From assembly GCF_010500245.1 (NCBI RefSeq), contig NZ_JAAGOX010000002.1, positions 124,001 through 188,000 on the forward strand: 64,000 nucleotides of DNA, in the 5' to 3' direction. Source of the stretch: Ruegeria sp. PrR005 (GTDB taxonomy: Bacteria; Pseudomonadota; Alphaproteobacteria; Rhodobacterales; Rhodobacteraceae). The number at the start of each line of letters is the position of its first letter. Position 1 is the stretch's first letter. The notes beneath the pieces are model-generated. The model was not told the origin of the DNA. It was given only the letters and a program-made list of their open reading frames with translations, and ran no database searches. Positions 18,117 to 27,208 of the stretch are shown piece by piece. A program made the translations under genes and the position numbers.

Positions 18117-18532
18117 TTGACCCTAGCCTTGAATTCCAGACCGCAATTCGGGCGCAACTGATTACAAATCAGTATGTCAGCGCCCTTGTGCCCGCTGATC
18201 ACGTTCGGGCTGGTTCGACGCGCCCGGACAAGCTGCCGACGATCATCTTGGCAAACCCCCAGACGATCAACCTGGGCCGTGCAAGCGGTGGCCAGTATCT
18301 CACGCGCGTTTTCTTCGACCTGCATATCTGGGCCTTGGAAGACGGGGCGGATATGGCCCGGCAGATCGGCACGGCTGTGTCTGTCGCTCTTTGGGATGCC
18401 CCGACAAGCGCCACTGTGGGTATTGATGCCTATGAGCGCCCCAGCTTCACCTACATGCGCGACCCTGACCCGGAAAAGGCATACTGCCATGGCGTCGGCA
18501 CCGTCGAAGGCGTGATCCGGTGGCGAGTGTGA
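18113..18532 (+). CDS. Tail completion protein, DUF3168 family
   Basis: 139 residues. DUF3168 features: an N-terminal SLEFQTAIRAQLITNQYVSALV, the central TRVFFDLHIWALEDGADMARQIGTAVSVAL, and the closing GVGTVEGVIRWRV. Related to the HK97/lambda tail-joining proteins. It overlaps the gp10-like stop by ATGA. Confidence 0.88.
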   Translation: MIDPSLEFQTAIRAQLITNQYVSALVPADHVRAGSTRPDKLPTIILANPQTINLGRASGGQYLTRVFFDLHIWALEDGADMARQIGTAVSVALWDAPTSATVGIDAYERPSFTYMRDPDPEKAYCHGVGTVEGVIRWRV

Positions 18533-18534
18533 GT

Positions 18535-18855
18535 ATGATCAGGGCAGGCAAGCTTGATCGGCAGATCACCATTGAACGGAAGGTCGAGACCATTGCCGCG
18601 TCGGGTTCTGTCACGTCTGAATGGTTGCAGGTTGCAACCATCCGGGCAGAGCTGGTGCAGCGCAGTGCCGACGAATACCTGGCCGGGTTCGGTGAGGCCG
18701 AGGCAGGTGGTGCGGTGTTCCGCGTCCGGTATCTGGCCGGGATCACAACCGCAGACCGCGTGACCTTCGACGGCGTGGCCTATGACATTGACGAAATCGC
18801 AGAGCTTGGCCGCAAACGCGCCCTTGAGCTGCGTTGTTCAAAGGTGGCGGTATGA
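18535..18855 (+). CDS. Head-tail adaptor (SPP1 gp16 / HK97 gp8-like stopper)
   Basis: 106 residues from ATG 18535; a GTG at 18520 is also possible. Pattern: IRAGKLDRQITIERKVE, W-x-x-V-A-T-I-R-A-E-L, FRVRYLAGITTADRVTFDGVAYDIDEIAELGRKRALELRC. These proteins form the stopper ring that plugs the filled head and binds the tail. Next gene overlaps by ATGA. Confidence 0.85.
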   Translation: MIRAGKLDRQITIERKVETIAASGSVTSEWLQVATIRAELVQRSADEYLAGFGEAEAGGAVFRVRYLAGITTADRVTFDGVAYDIDEIAELGRKRALELRCSKVAV

Positions 18856-19241
18856 GCGTTCATTCGCGCGGTGTGAAGCCTGCCCTTGCCCCCGATAGCG
18901 ATGCCCTGACCAAAGCGCCGCCGGTGCCGAAATACCTTTCGGCCCATGCCAAGGCGGAGTGGAGGCGGATCATGCCGCAGCTCATTGCCCGGCAGGTGAT
19001 CACCAAGGCGGATTTGGCCGGGGTGGAAAACTACTGCGCGGCGGTAGGGGCTGCGCGCACCATCGCTGACACTATGAGCGCCGGGGGCATTCCCGATCTG
19101 AAACTTGGCGGCCTGCAAATTCGCTACATGACCACCGCGCGCCAGCTTGCCGCCGAATACGGGCTGACCCCGACTAGCCGCGCCCGGATCGGGGCAGGGG
19201 TGGCGGATGATGATGACGCCGACAACCCGCTGGCGGTGTGA
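18852..19241 (+). CDS. Terminase small subunit, P27 family
   Basis: 129 residues. P27-type small terminase: P-P-V-P-K-Y-L-S-A-H-A-K-A-E-W-R-R-I near the start, then ITKADLAGVENYCAAVGAART and a C-terminal LAAEYGLTPTSRARIG. It recognises phage DNA for packaging. Start ATG overlaps the upstream stop. The end overlaps a GTG that could be an alternative start of the large subunit. Confidence 0.88.
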   Translation: MSVHSRGVKPALAPDSDALTKAPPVPKYLSAHAKAEWRRIMPQLIARQVITKADLAGVENYCAAVGAARTIADTMSAGGIPDLKLGGLQIRYMTTARQLAAEYGLTPTSRARIGAGVADDDDADNPLAV

Positions 19242-20636
19242 TCATGAGCGCGGCCAGCACATACCCGGCATGGATTGATGACGGCAGCACCATCCCCGAC
19301 CCGCTGGGGCATGGTGAGCGCGCCGTCACGTTCCTGCGTCGGCTGCGACACCCGGCGGCGGTGAATGATAATCGCGCGCCCAAGGCCGCGAACATCAACC
19401 ATCACCCCCGTGCTTTTCAGCTTGCACCGTTTCAGGAACGCATCGTGCGGCGCATCTATGGGCCGCGCCACGAAGACGGGCGGCGGATCGTCAAAACTGT
19501 GTTCTTGATGCTGCCCCGTGGGAACCGGAAAACGAGCTTGGCCGCTGCCCTGTCATTGCTGCATGTGATCGGCCCCGAGAAGGTGCCTGCCGGGCAAGTG
19601 ATCTTTGCCGCGTCCGATCGGGAACAGGCCGGTATCGGCTTCCGGGAAGCCGCAGACATCATCCGCGAAGACAAGCGCCTTGTGGCGGCAACACGCATTC
19701 ACGACGCCTTTAACAGCGCCAAGCAGATCACCGACCTTAAGAGCGGTGCGCGGCTGCGCGCCGTGTCCAGCGATGGCCGCGCGCAGCACGGTACCACCCC
19801 GGCTTTTGTGCTGGCCGATGAAATACACGCATGGGCCGGGCGGGATCTTTGGGAAGCTCTGAAATCCGGCCTCGCCAAGACCGACAGTAGTCTTATGGTG
19901 ATCGCCACTACGGCAGGCCGGGGCCATGAAACGCTTGCCGCCGAACAGTATGACTATGGCCGGCGTGTCGCCCTGGGTGAGATCGAAAACCCTGAGTTTC
20001 TGCCGATCATCTTTGCCGCCGAACCGGATGACGATTGGCAGAGTGAAGATGTTTGGAGCCGAGTGAACCCCGGCCTTAAGCACGGCTTCCCCAGCCTGTC
20101 GGGCCTGCGCAGTCTGGCAAAAGAGGCCAAAGACCACCCGGCGGAGCGCTACAGCTTCCAGCAATACAACCTGAATATCTGGTTCGGGAACAGCCGCGAC
20201 CCGCTGTTCAGCATGACGACCTATGACGCCCGGCGCTTCGATGATGACGAAACCGACCTTGAGGCACTGCCGTGCTGGGTGGGTGTGGATATGGCCCTGT
20301 CCGGTGATACCGCCGCAGTGGTGGCCGCGTGGCGGCACCCTGACGGGCAGATTACCATCAAGCCTTGGTTCTTTGTGCCCGGTGATGATCTGAAAGGGCG
20401 CAGCGAACGCGACGGGGTGCCTTATGAGCGCTGGCGCGATGAAGGGCTGATCACGGCCACGCCCGGCCCGATCATCGACCCCGAGGCGGTAGAGGATCAC
20501 TTGCACGAGCTGGCCGCGCGCCACGATGTGCGCGAGATCGCTTTTGACCCCCACCTTGCCCGGCAGATCATGCAGCGGCTTTATAGTGACGGGCTGCCGG
20601 TGGTTGAATTGCGCCAAGCGCCCCTGAGTATGGGTG

Positions 20637-21749
20637 TGTGAACTCACGGTGAAGTGCAATTTCTGATATGTTGTTTTATTCCAGACGGTTCTGGATTTCC
20701 ATCAGCTTGGTTTCGAAAATCTCGGCGGGCGTGTGGTAGCCGAGGCATTTGCGCGGCGTCGAATTGAGGCGATGGCAAATCGACCTCAAATATCGATTTG
20801 TCAGCGCCGTCGGTTCGGTCGAGCGGGGCAGGTATTTCCGCAGCCTGTTGTTGGTATTCTCAACCGTGCCTTTCTGGTACGGCGCTTGTGGATCGCAAAA
20901 CCACGCATCCGCACCGAGCCCGACCTTGAGGTGCCGCCAGGCCGAGAATTCGGTGCCTCTGTCGAACGTAATCGACTGGCGCGCGTCGGCGGGCAGGGGA
21001 GCCAGTCCCTGGATCAGTGCCTCCATGATCGGTTTGGACTGGCGGTCTTCGTTGCGCATCACGACCGCATAGCGGCTCACGCGCTCGACGAGGGAGGTCA
21101 CGTTGACCTTCCCATGCTCCTTGCGGAACATCATCAGATCGCATTCCCAGTGACCGAACTCTGCGCGCTCTGAGATGCGGTCAGGCCTGCGTGAAAGGCT
21201 TTGGGCGTCGAAAATGTGTGTTCGGTTGTGTCTGCGGTGGCCGCGCGGTCTGCGGCGTCTTCTGTGTTCGGGCAGGTGTCGATAGAACTGCTCGTCACGA
21301 CCGTCCTTGGAATAGGCGAAGCGATAGATCGTCTCGTGGCTGACGCGGACCGGATGGCGCTCCAGCCGCATCCGGCCTGCAATCTGTTCGGGAGACCAGC
21401 CCGCCTTGAGCCGATCTTCGATGGCGGTTTTGAGGTCAGGGTGCATGATCATCTTTCGATGGATCGCGCGGCGCTTCTCGTACTTGGCTTGTGCCGTGAT
21501 GCAGTAGTAACCGTTCAGGTCTGGCAGTTCCCGGTCCTCATAGGTGTTCCGCTTCAGCTCGCGATAAATCGTCGATGGCGCACGACCTAGACGATCCGCA
21601 ATCTCAGGAACCGGCATTTTGGCTTCTCGCCACTTGTCGATCTTACGGCGTTCTTCCAAACTCAGGTGAGGGTAGCAGCGTCCCATTCACAAGCCTCCGT
21701 GCAACGTTCTGTTTTGATACAGAATTTGCACTTCGGATGTGAATCCACC
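20637..21749 (-). mobile_element. IS30-family insertion sequence
   Basis: About 1113 bp, flanked by GTG (20634-20636 and 21750-21752) as a 3-bp target duplication. A 4-bp GTGT reading is also possible. The ends are imperfect inverted repeats sharing TCAC, then GAAGTGCAA and TTCTG about 10-30 bases in. The single gene encodes a DDE transposase on the minus strand. Length and duplication size fit IS30. Confidence 0.85.
20676..21686 (-). CDS. IS30-family transposase
   Basis: 336 residues. The N-terminal helix-turn-helix is LSLEERRKIDKWREAKMPVPEIADRLGRAPSTIYREL. The DDE catalytic domain has D in GHWECDLMM, D in TFDRGTEF and E in KGTVENTNNRLRKYLP. The C-terminus LGYHTPAEIF is diagnostic of IS30. 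The frame is intact, so the element may still be active. Confidence 0.95.
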   Translation of the reverse strand: MGRCYPHLSLEERRKIDKWREAKMPVPEIADRLGRAPSTIYRELKRNTYEDRELPDLNGYYCITAQAKYEKRRAIHRKMIMHPDLKTAIEDRLKAGWSPEQIAGRMRLERHPVRVSHETIYRFAYSKDGRDEQFYRHLPEHRRRRRPRGHRRHNRTHIFDAQSLSRRPDRISERAEFGHWECDLMMFRKEHGKVNVTSLVERVSRYAVVMRNEDRQSKPIMEALIQGLAPLPADARQSITFDRGTEFSAWRHLKVGLGADAWFCDPQAPYQKGTVENTNNRLRKYLPRSTEPTALTNRYLRSICHRLNSTPRKCLGYHTPAEIFETKLMEIQNRLE

Positions 21750-22023
21750 GTGTTGCGATTGGCGACCTTGAGCGCACCGTCAACGGCCAGATGATCCGCC
21801 ACAACGGCCACCCCGTCTTGCGCCACCACTTCGATAGCGTAGTTGCCAGCCGGAACGAAACCACCGGCCTTGTGCGGATGCACAAGGGCAAGAAAACCGA
21901 CCGCATTGACGGGGCGGTTGCGTCAGCAATGGCGGTTTCCCGCGCCGTGGCCGGTGAAAGCAACAAATCGCATTACAGCGACCCGAATTTCAAATCCCTC
22001 GCCGATCTAATGGAGGAAGCGGC

Positions 22024-24504
22024 ATGAACGAAGTAACGATGCCCGGCTTGATCGTCCCGCTTGAAGCGAGGGTCGATAAACTTGAAAAGGGCCTTGAGCG
22101 CGCCAACCGGGCGCAGCGCCGGGCTGCGCAGAGCATGGAACGTCGGGCCGCACAGTCGGCAGACCGGATCAACAGCACCTATGGCAAGATGGGTGAAGCG
22201 ATGGCGGGTGCCTTCAAACGCATGGCGTTGCCGGTGCTTGGTGCTGCCGGGCTGGGCGGTATCGCCAAGGCATCCTTTGAGACCGCTAAAGGCGTTGCCC
22301 AGATCGGCGACGAAGCCAAGCGCGCCGGTGTGCCGCTGAAGGACTTTCAGGAATGGAAGTTCGTCGCGGAACAGAACCGCATTGGCATTGATGCGATGAT
22401 TGACGGCTTGAAAGAGCTGAACTTGCGCGCTGATGAATTTGTTGTCACCGGCAAGGGACCGGCTGCCGAAGCGTTCGCACGGCTGGGCTACGGTGCCGAC
22501 GAGCTGCGCGAGAAGCTCAAGAATCCGTCCGAGCTGTTGCTTGAGATCATGGGCCGGATGCAGCGCCTGAACGTGGCCGCGCGCATCCGCGTGGCCGACG
22601 AGCTGTTCGGCGGCACCGCAGGCGAGCGGTTTGTCGAGCTGGTGGAGCAGGGCGAAGACAGCCTGCGCCGCACGGTGGACCGCGCGCACGAGCTGGGCCT
22701 TGTCCTGAGTGACGATGTGGTTGCCAGCGCCGACGAAGTGTCGCGCAAATTCGATGAACTGACTGCACGCATTTCCACTTTCGGCAAGCGCGTGGCGTTG
22801 GCTGTCGCAGAAGGGATTGCCGAAGCCGCAGACCTGCGCGCCAAGCTGGACGAGATTTTCAAGGATGAAGCACAGGGCCGGGCGGTGCTGGGGGATGATC
22901 TGTATGACGCCCTTGCCGACAATCGCGACGTTGTGAATGCGCAGGAACAGGACATTGGCGCGTTGCGCAAGTCGTATGATCAGCTTGCCGATTCCGTTCA
23001 CATTACTTCCGCCCAGCTCTTGCAGGCGTCTAATCTCGCCCGGAGCTGGGGCTATGACGAAGCCGCAACCGAGCTGGCAGGTGCTGCGGCGGAGATGGTC
23101 ACGCTGGCCGATGAATTCGTCAACGGCACTCGGACGGGTGAGGATTTCGCGCAAAAGCTGGGCGAGGTGCAGACGGCGGCGGCTGGTGCATTCAACACGC
23201 TGGACGAAGCCGACCGGGTGGATTTCAGCAACGCGATTGCACAGGTGGCGAGCCTGGGCGGCGTTTTGCAGACCGTGCTTGGGCTAGCGTCGTCGCTCAA
23301 GGGCGCTCTGGCCAATGCTGCCGGGATGGATGCCCCCAAGACGCCCATGCAGACGTTCCGGGAAGCTGACGCCGAATCCGTGCGCAACTGGCAGGCTGAG
23401 AAGGCCAAGCTGGATGAGTTTCTTGCCGGGGAGGCGGAGCGCAACGCCATGTCGCGCGAGCGCCTGACCCTTGAGCGCGAAATCGCAACTGTGATGAAGC
23501 GCGCCGCAGAGGATGGTATAACCCTGACCCGTGAACAGGCAGAGGCTGCCGCCACGGCCAAGATCGCCGCCGATGCCGCGCGCAGCAATGCCGGGAAGGG
23601 TGGCGGTGGCAGCGGTGACGCCTTTGGCCGGGCGGTGCAGTCGATCATGGACGAGACGAGGGCGCTTGAGCTGGAAACCGCCGCGATGCTGGCAGCGGCT
23701 GCCGCTGGCCGCGACTATGAGACCGCAATCGAGATCGCCCGGCGCGAAGCGGAGCTGCTACTCTCAGCGCAGATGCAGGGCTTGTCCGTCACCCCAGCAC
23801 TGCGCACCGAGATTGCGAAGCTGGCGCAGGCATATGTGGACAGCGCCCGGAAATCCGAGCAGGCCGCAGAAGGGCTGCGCCGGATCGACGACGCTAAGAA
23901 CCACATCGCCAACTCTGCGGCCAATGCCTTCGCCGGGCTGATCGACGGCACCATGTCCTTCAAGGCCGCTATGGCGAGCCTGATGAAAGACCTGGCGCGC
24001 TACGCGGCACAGAAGTTCATCCTGCGACTGCTGGGTGGGCTTGCCGGTGGTGGGCAGGGGTGGCTGAACAGTTTCGCGACCATGCTGGGCGGGTTCGCGG
24101 ATGGCGGCTACACCGGCGACGGCTCGAAGTATCAACCTGCCGGGATTGTCCACAAGGGTGAGTATGTTCTTTCAAAAGAGGCCACCCGCCGGATTGGCGT
24201 CGGCAATCTGGAAGCGCTGCACAGCGCCGCCAAGAGGGGTTATGCGTCTGGCGGCTACGTGGGTGGCCCGGAACCCCTTAGACCCCGCTCAGAGGTGCGC
24301 ACAGAGTCTCTGGGCGACTCGGGGCAGGTGATCACCATTCATGCGCCGGTGACGGTGAACGGATCGGCGGGAACGCCGGAACAGAACACCGACCTTGCGA
24401 AGCGTATGGCGCGTGAGATGGAAATGACGATGCGTGGTGTGGTGGTGGATGAAATCCGTCGCCAGATGCGCCCGGGCAACATGATGAATAACGGGAGACG
24501 CTAA
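22024..24504 (+). CDS. Phage tail tape measure protein
   Basis: 826 residues, mostly alpha-helical and Ala/Glu-rich, with a lambda-type tape-measure C-terminus: IDGTMSFKAAMASLMKDL, GGLAGGG..., then two FADGGYTG/YASGGYVGG-like repeats around GIVHKGEYVLSKEATRRIG. It sets tail length and is injected with the DNA. At about 1.5 Å per residue it implies a tail near 120 nm. It overlaps the terminase stop (ATGA). No tail-tube gene precedes it, which is odd. Confidence 0.9.
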   Translation: MNEVTMPGLIVPLEARVDKLEKGLERANRAQRRAAQSMERRAAQSADRINSTYGKMGEAMAGAFKRMALPVLGAAGLGGIAKASFETAKGVAQIGDEAKRAGVPLKDFQEWKFVAEQNRIGIDAMIDGLKELNLRADEFVVTGKGPAAEAFARLGYGADELREKLKNPSELLLEIMGRMQRLNVAARIRVADELFGGTAGERFVELVEQGEDSLRRTVDRAHELGLVLSDDVVASADEVSRKFDELTARISTFGKRVALAVAEGIAEAADLRAKLDEIFKDEAQGRAVLGDDLYDALADNRDVVNAQEQDIGALRKSYDQLADSVHITSAQLLQASNLARSWGYDEAATELAGAAAEMVTLADEFVNGTRTGEDFAQKLGEVQTAAAGAFNTLDEADRVDFSNAIAQVASLGGVLQTVLGLASSLKGALANAAGMDAPKTPMQTFREADAESVRNWQAEKAKLDEFLAGEAERNAMSRERLTLEREIATVMKRAAEDGITLTREQAEAAATAKIAADAARSNAGKGGGGSGDAFGRAVQSIMDETRALELETAAMLAAAAAGRDYETAIEIARREAELLLSAQMQGLSVTPALRTEIAKLAQAYVDSARKSEQAAEGLRRIDDAKNHIANSAANAFAGLIDGTMSFKAAMASLMKDLARYAAQKFILRLLGGLAGGGQGWLNSFATMLGGFADGGYTGDGSKYQPAGIVHKGEYVLSKEATRRIGVGNLEALHSAAKRGYASGGYVGGPEPLRPRSEVRTESLGDSGQVITIHAPVTVNGSAGTPEQNTDLAKRMAREMEMTMRGVVVDEIRRQMRPGNMMNNGRR

Positions 24505-24509
24505 CCTTC

Positions 24510-26039
24510 CTACAACCAGCCGAGCAACGCCATAGGTATCGCCAAGATGAAACCCGCAGTTGCCATCGGCGCTCTTAAAACTATGCGTTTGAAACGATTG
24601 GTTTGCGACACGGCCCGTGAATAGATCAACGTCGTCACTGCCATCAAGATGATTGCCGCATAAAACAGAAAAGTGGGTAACAAACTGGTGATTAGAAGGG
24701 TGTTGTATGGAGCAATTCGATCATTCAAATCCCGGCCTATTGTGCTCAAGTCACGTGAAAGCGCCCAATGCCAAATGAACTCCACGGCAATAACTTCTTC
24801 ACACACGGAAAAGTCGTGAATCACTTCGGAAGATAACAAAATGCGTATTGCGCCCCCGTTTTCAAGTAGGCAAAGCGCTACAGGATTATTCCCCAGTTCC
24901 GCTGACGCTGTTTCGGACACAAATCGAGTCAGGGGGACGATTTCGAGATTTGAAAGCGAAACCGGGAAAGCGTCTTCAAGGAAGTCCGTTCGAGAAAAGG
25001 TTGCCGTATACGCTGCAGACAAGGAACTGGCCTTTACAACGGATCCATCAACTACAAAATCGGCCGCCTCAAACGCACGTGCGTCGCCCTCTTGTTGTTC
25101 GCCCCCATCCTCCGGTGGTTCTACAGTGTCCCTATAGCCCAATTCGTCGCGCAGTTGGGTGGACGCCAGTTCTACCAATGTCCCGCCGTTCTCCTTGTTG
25201 AGTTCAGAGAACCCGGAAGAAAACTCCACGTTCAATCTTGGTAGTGTCGTTAGAAGAAGTGGCTGAATATCTGCCGCATTGGGTTTGAAGGTTGAGTAAT
25301 AGTATATTGTGACTTCTTCGTGATCTTTCGCATCCATGTCAGTTGCAACGATTGCGCTGAAGTTCCCCCAATAGGTAATTCTGTTTGCTAGTTCGTCTGC
25401 CCCAGCTTTCAACAAGAATTCCGGTGGTTCTTCGATTTCGAACAATTCACCGGTCGTTTCTTTCTCACGCGCAAAAATCAAATCCACTTCCGGTGCAAGG
25501 AAGAATTGCACAACGGCCAACACAAAGGCGGCATAGAACAGAATGAACGTGTTCATTGTCACTATCAGGTCCGAGGCAATGAACAAAACGGAGCGAAAGA
25601 TACTCTTCGCCGAAAGAGACGCTTCGATGAAGATTTTTGTCTGCACAATGGTGAAGTAATCGAAAAAGACGTTAAAGGTTACAAATGCAGCAATCACAAG
25701 GTATTGCGTGGCATCAAAGCGGACTCCCGAAATCGCTGCTGGGTTCATGTAGACTTGAACGGCTGTTACCAACGAAAATGAAACCAGAGAAATTACTAGA
25801 GCAGAGAGAAAGAAAGAACCTGATAGAAGCTTGGCCGAGAAAAACCTACCAAATACAACAGTGTGAGATAGCGTGAGGAAACGGAGAAACTTCTCTGTCA
25901 GGGAGGAGGGATCAGCGTTTGCTTCCAGATAGTTGGAAATCTTCTCACGCTCTTCTTTTCCGATCAAAACTTGATCGAAGAACAGACCCAAGCCGGTCAG
26001 CGTCATAACATCTGTGACGAACTCGGAAAAAACGCTCAA
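24510..26039 (-). CDS. Unknown membrane protein, probable prophage cargo
   Basis: 509 residues. Hydrophobic segments near 73-96, 112-133, 148-182 (probably two), 446-468 and 486-508 enclose a soluble domain of about 260 residues that is acidic and Ser/Thr-rich (EPPEDGGEQQEGDARAFEAADF). No motif I recognise. The base composition is more AT-rich than the phage structural genes. It is convergent with the tape measure gene, 5 bp away. Superinfection exclusion or another envelope function is a guess from its position and topology. Confidence 0.75.
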   Translation of the reverse strand: MSVFSEFVTDVMTLTGLGLFFDQVLIGKEEREKISNYLEANADPSSLTEKFLRFLTLSHTVVFGRFFSAKLLSGSFFLSALVISLVSFSLVTAVQVYMNPAAISGVRFDATQYLVIAAFVTFNVFFDYFTIVQTKIFIEASLSAKSIFRSVLFIASDLIVTMNTFILFYAAFVLAVVQFFLAPEVDLIFAREKETTGELFEIEEPPEFLLKAGADELANRITYWGNFSAIVATDMDAKDHEEVTIYYYSTFKPNAADIQPLLLTTLPRLNVEFSSGFSELNKENGGTLVELASTQLRDELGYRDTVEPPEDGGEQQEGDARAFEAADFVVDGSVVKASSLSAAYTATFSRTDFLEDAFPVSLSNLEIVPLTRFVSETASAELGNNPVALCLLENGGAIRILLSSEVIHDFSVCEEVIAVEFIWHWALSRDLSTIGRDLNDRIAPYNTLLITSLLPTFLFYAAIILMAVTTLIYSRAVSQTNRFKRIVLRAPMATAGFILAIPMALLGWL

Positions 26040-26344
26040 GGTAGTCCACCGTTTTCTACTTCATATGCTCTGGCAAGCGGTCGTGCACACATCATACAGT
26101 GTAGCAGTCGGTTGAAAAGCGTCCTTGTCGCTTGCCATAGCAGCGCTCAGGCAAGAGTGCGCATTCGCCTTGAACCTATCGAGGATTCCGAGTATGTTAA
26201 GGTTGCCGGAAAGGCAGCACAAAGCACCAGCTTACAAAACAGTCAGGTTCGAGCCGATACTTTCTATTCCGCTCACCGACACCTTGATACCAGCCACACA
26301 ATCAACGCCAGCGCCGGGAACATGACCGGGCAGCGAGTCGCCTA
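26040..26344. other. Gene-free stretch upstream of the membrane protein
   Basis: About 300 bp. Short open frames occur on both strands, but none has a convincing ribosome site or family resemblance. It presumably holds the promoter of the minus-strand membrane protein. No strong repeat or terminator seen. Confidence 0.4.
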
Positions 26345-26605
26345 GCTGGAAGGTGCAGGAAAGATCGCTTTGGATCGCTCCCCGGTGGAAACCACCGGAC
26401 GCCCCAAGCGGTTGCCGCCGGTCTCAGGACGAAATGGCACAGAAAGACGGTTGCAATGTGCGGTGGGCTTCGGCCCTGGGTCACAACAACCGATCACGTC
26501 TAGGTTGGAGGAAAGCCGGGCGTGATGCTCAGCCGAAAGGCTGTAACCGCTTGGCTGAAAGGCCGGGATCGGGGCGCTGCTAGGTCAATGGAAGCCACCT
26601 AGTGT
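26345..26605 (+). ncRNA. Candidate structured RNA with tetraloop-capped hairpins
   Basis: A gene-free stretch with several perfect small hairpins: CCGGTGG-AAA-CCACCGG (26382-26398), GGGC-TTCG-GCCC (26465-26476), CAGCC-GAAA-GGCTG (26530-26543) and CTAGGT...ACCTAG (26580-26585 with 26597-26602). UUCG and GAAA loops are the two most stable RNA tetraloops. A second CTAGGT at 26500-26505 could pair with the same ACCTAG, giving alternative folds. The family is not recognised, and strand is inferred from the loops (on + they read UUCG and GAAA). Confidence 0.4.
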
Positions 26606-26640
26606 TAGAAGCCCTTCACCACCTGTTATATGCAGATCAT

Positions 26641-26684
26641 CCCCCTTGGACATCACAGATTAGGTTTTGTGCTGTCCAAGGGGG
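26641..26684. repeat. Long perfect hairpin
   Basis: CCCCCTTGGACA (26641-26652) pairs perfectly with TGTCCAAGGGGG (26673-26684). After one mismatch the stem continues with CACA/TGTG, leaving a 10-nt loop. It could end a transcript through 26345-26605 or be a recognition site. No T-run follows on the plus strand; on the minus strand GATGATCTGC follows. Confidence 0.6.
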
Positions 26685-26817
26685 AAAGTCCTATTTCTGC
26701 AGGGATTATTGATAAACATTCATTCTGTGCGTTTCACATAATCTTCCGGCTGAGAGAATAGAAACAGAGGGCGCGAAGCGCCCGCAAGCGAGCGTCAGCG
26801 AGCGCGCAGGAGTGATG

Positions 26818-27006
26818 ATGAGATTGACGGCACGAACTCTGCTTGAAGCACTTACAGGTTCTTGGCCCAAGCTATCCGGCAACGGCGGTAGTCCGAATGA
26901 TCTGGGGAAGTTGCCGCCGGAACTTCTCTGCCTGGCAAAAATCGCCCGGACGCGAGACGAATTGCTTGAGCACCTGACGAAAAAAGTGTTATACTATAAC
27001 AAGTAA
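26818..27006 (+). CDS. Small hypothetical protein
   Basis: 62 residues from ATG 26818, 5 nt after AGGAG (26808-26812). In-frame ATG 26815 and GTG 26812 are less well placed. It is mostly helical (RTLLEALTG, PPELLCLAKIARTRDELLEHLTKKVL). No known family. A GC hairpin with a GAA loop (26769-26783) lies in the leader, and a strong terminator follows the gene, so a short transcript is likely. Confidence 0.5.
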   Translation: MRLTARTLLEALTGSWPKLSGNGGSPNDLGKLPPELLCLAKIARTRDELLEHLTKKVLYYNK

Positions 27007-27034
27007 GGGCTGGCTTCCAACTATGCCCTGAATA

Positions 27035-27091
27035 GACCCCGCGCCGGATCATCGTTGCAGATGTAAGTCACCCGGCGCGGGGTCTTTATTT
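27035..27091 (+). terminator. Strong terminator after the 62-residue gene
   Basis: GACCCCGCGCCGG (27035-27047) and CCGGCGCGGGGTC (27072-27084) form a perfect 13-bp stem over a 24-nt loop, followed by TTTATTT. The loop is longer than usual for a terminator. Confidence 0.7.
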
Positions 27092-27111
27092 ACTTAAGTA
27101 AGCACTTACTT
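27091..27111. promoter_or_regulatory. Overlapping palindromes, candidate operator
   Basis: TACTTAAGTA (27091-27100) is a perfect palindrome. AAGTAAG-CA-CTTACTT (27096-27111) is a second perfect inverted repeat overlapping it. Both lie in an AT-rich stretch about 100 bp before the gene at 27209. The next candidate element is GATTCT/AGAATC (27155-27173). This resembles an operator region, though no repressor gene is recognised in the prophage. Confidence 0.5.
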
Positions 27112-27208
27112 TCAATGAAAACAATAACTTATGTAGTTTTACCTCTTGTGCTTGGATTCTGCTTGCGAGAATCTGGCAGGGCAAATCAACCCATAGAGGA
27201 CCACGACC

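Larger units (their letters stand above)
19244..22027 (+). pseudogene. Large terminase subunit, split by an IS30-family insertion
   Basis: The 5' part (19244-20636) encodes the ATPase with Walker A-like PRGNRKTS and Walker B FVLADEIHAW, and part of the nuclease (WVGVDMALSGDTAAVVAAW). Past 20636 the frame runs into insertion DNA and stops at 20639-20641. The 3' part resumes at 21753 (VAIGDLERTVNGQMIRHNG..., GKKTDRIDGAVASAMAVSRA) and ends at 22027. Removing 20637-21749 and one GTG copy joins the two in frame into a 555-residue protein, a normal TerL length. The gene would be whole without the insertion. Confidence 0.92.

Noticed and set aside
25971-26345. 124-codon plus-strand frame across the upstream region of the membrane protein
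   Set aside because: Overlaps the start of the opposite gene, lacks a ribosome site, and has low-complexity Ser/His-rich content.
26507-26521. GGAGGAAAGCCGGGC, close to the RNase P RNA signature
   Set aside because: One base is missing from the usual signature. The CACAGAAA-like element is upstream instead of downstream, and the remaining conserved parts are not found. Not RNase P RNA.
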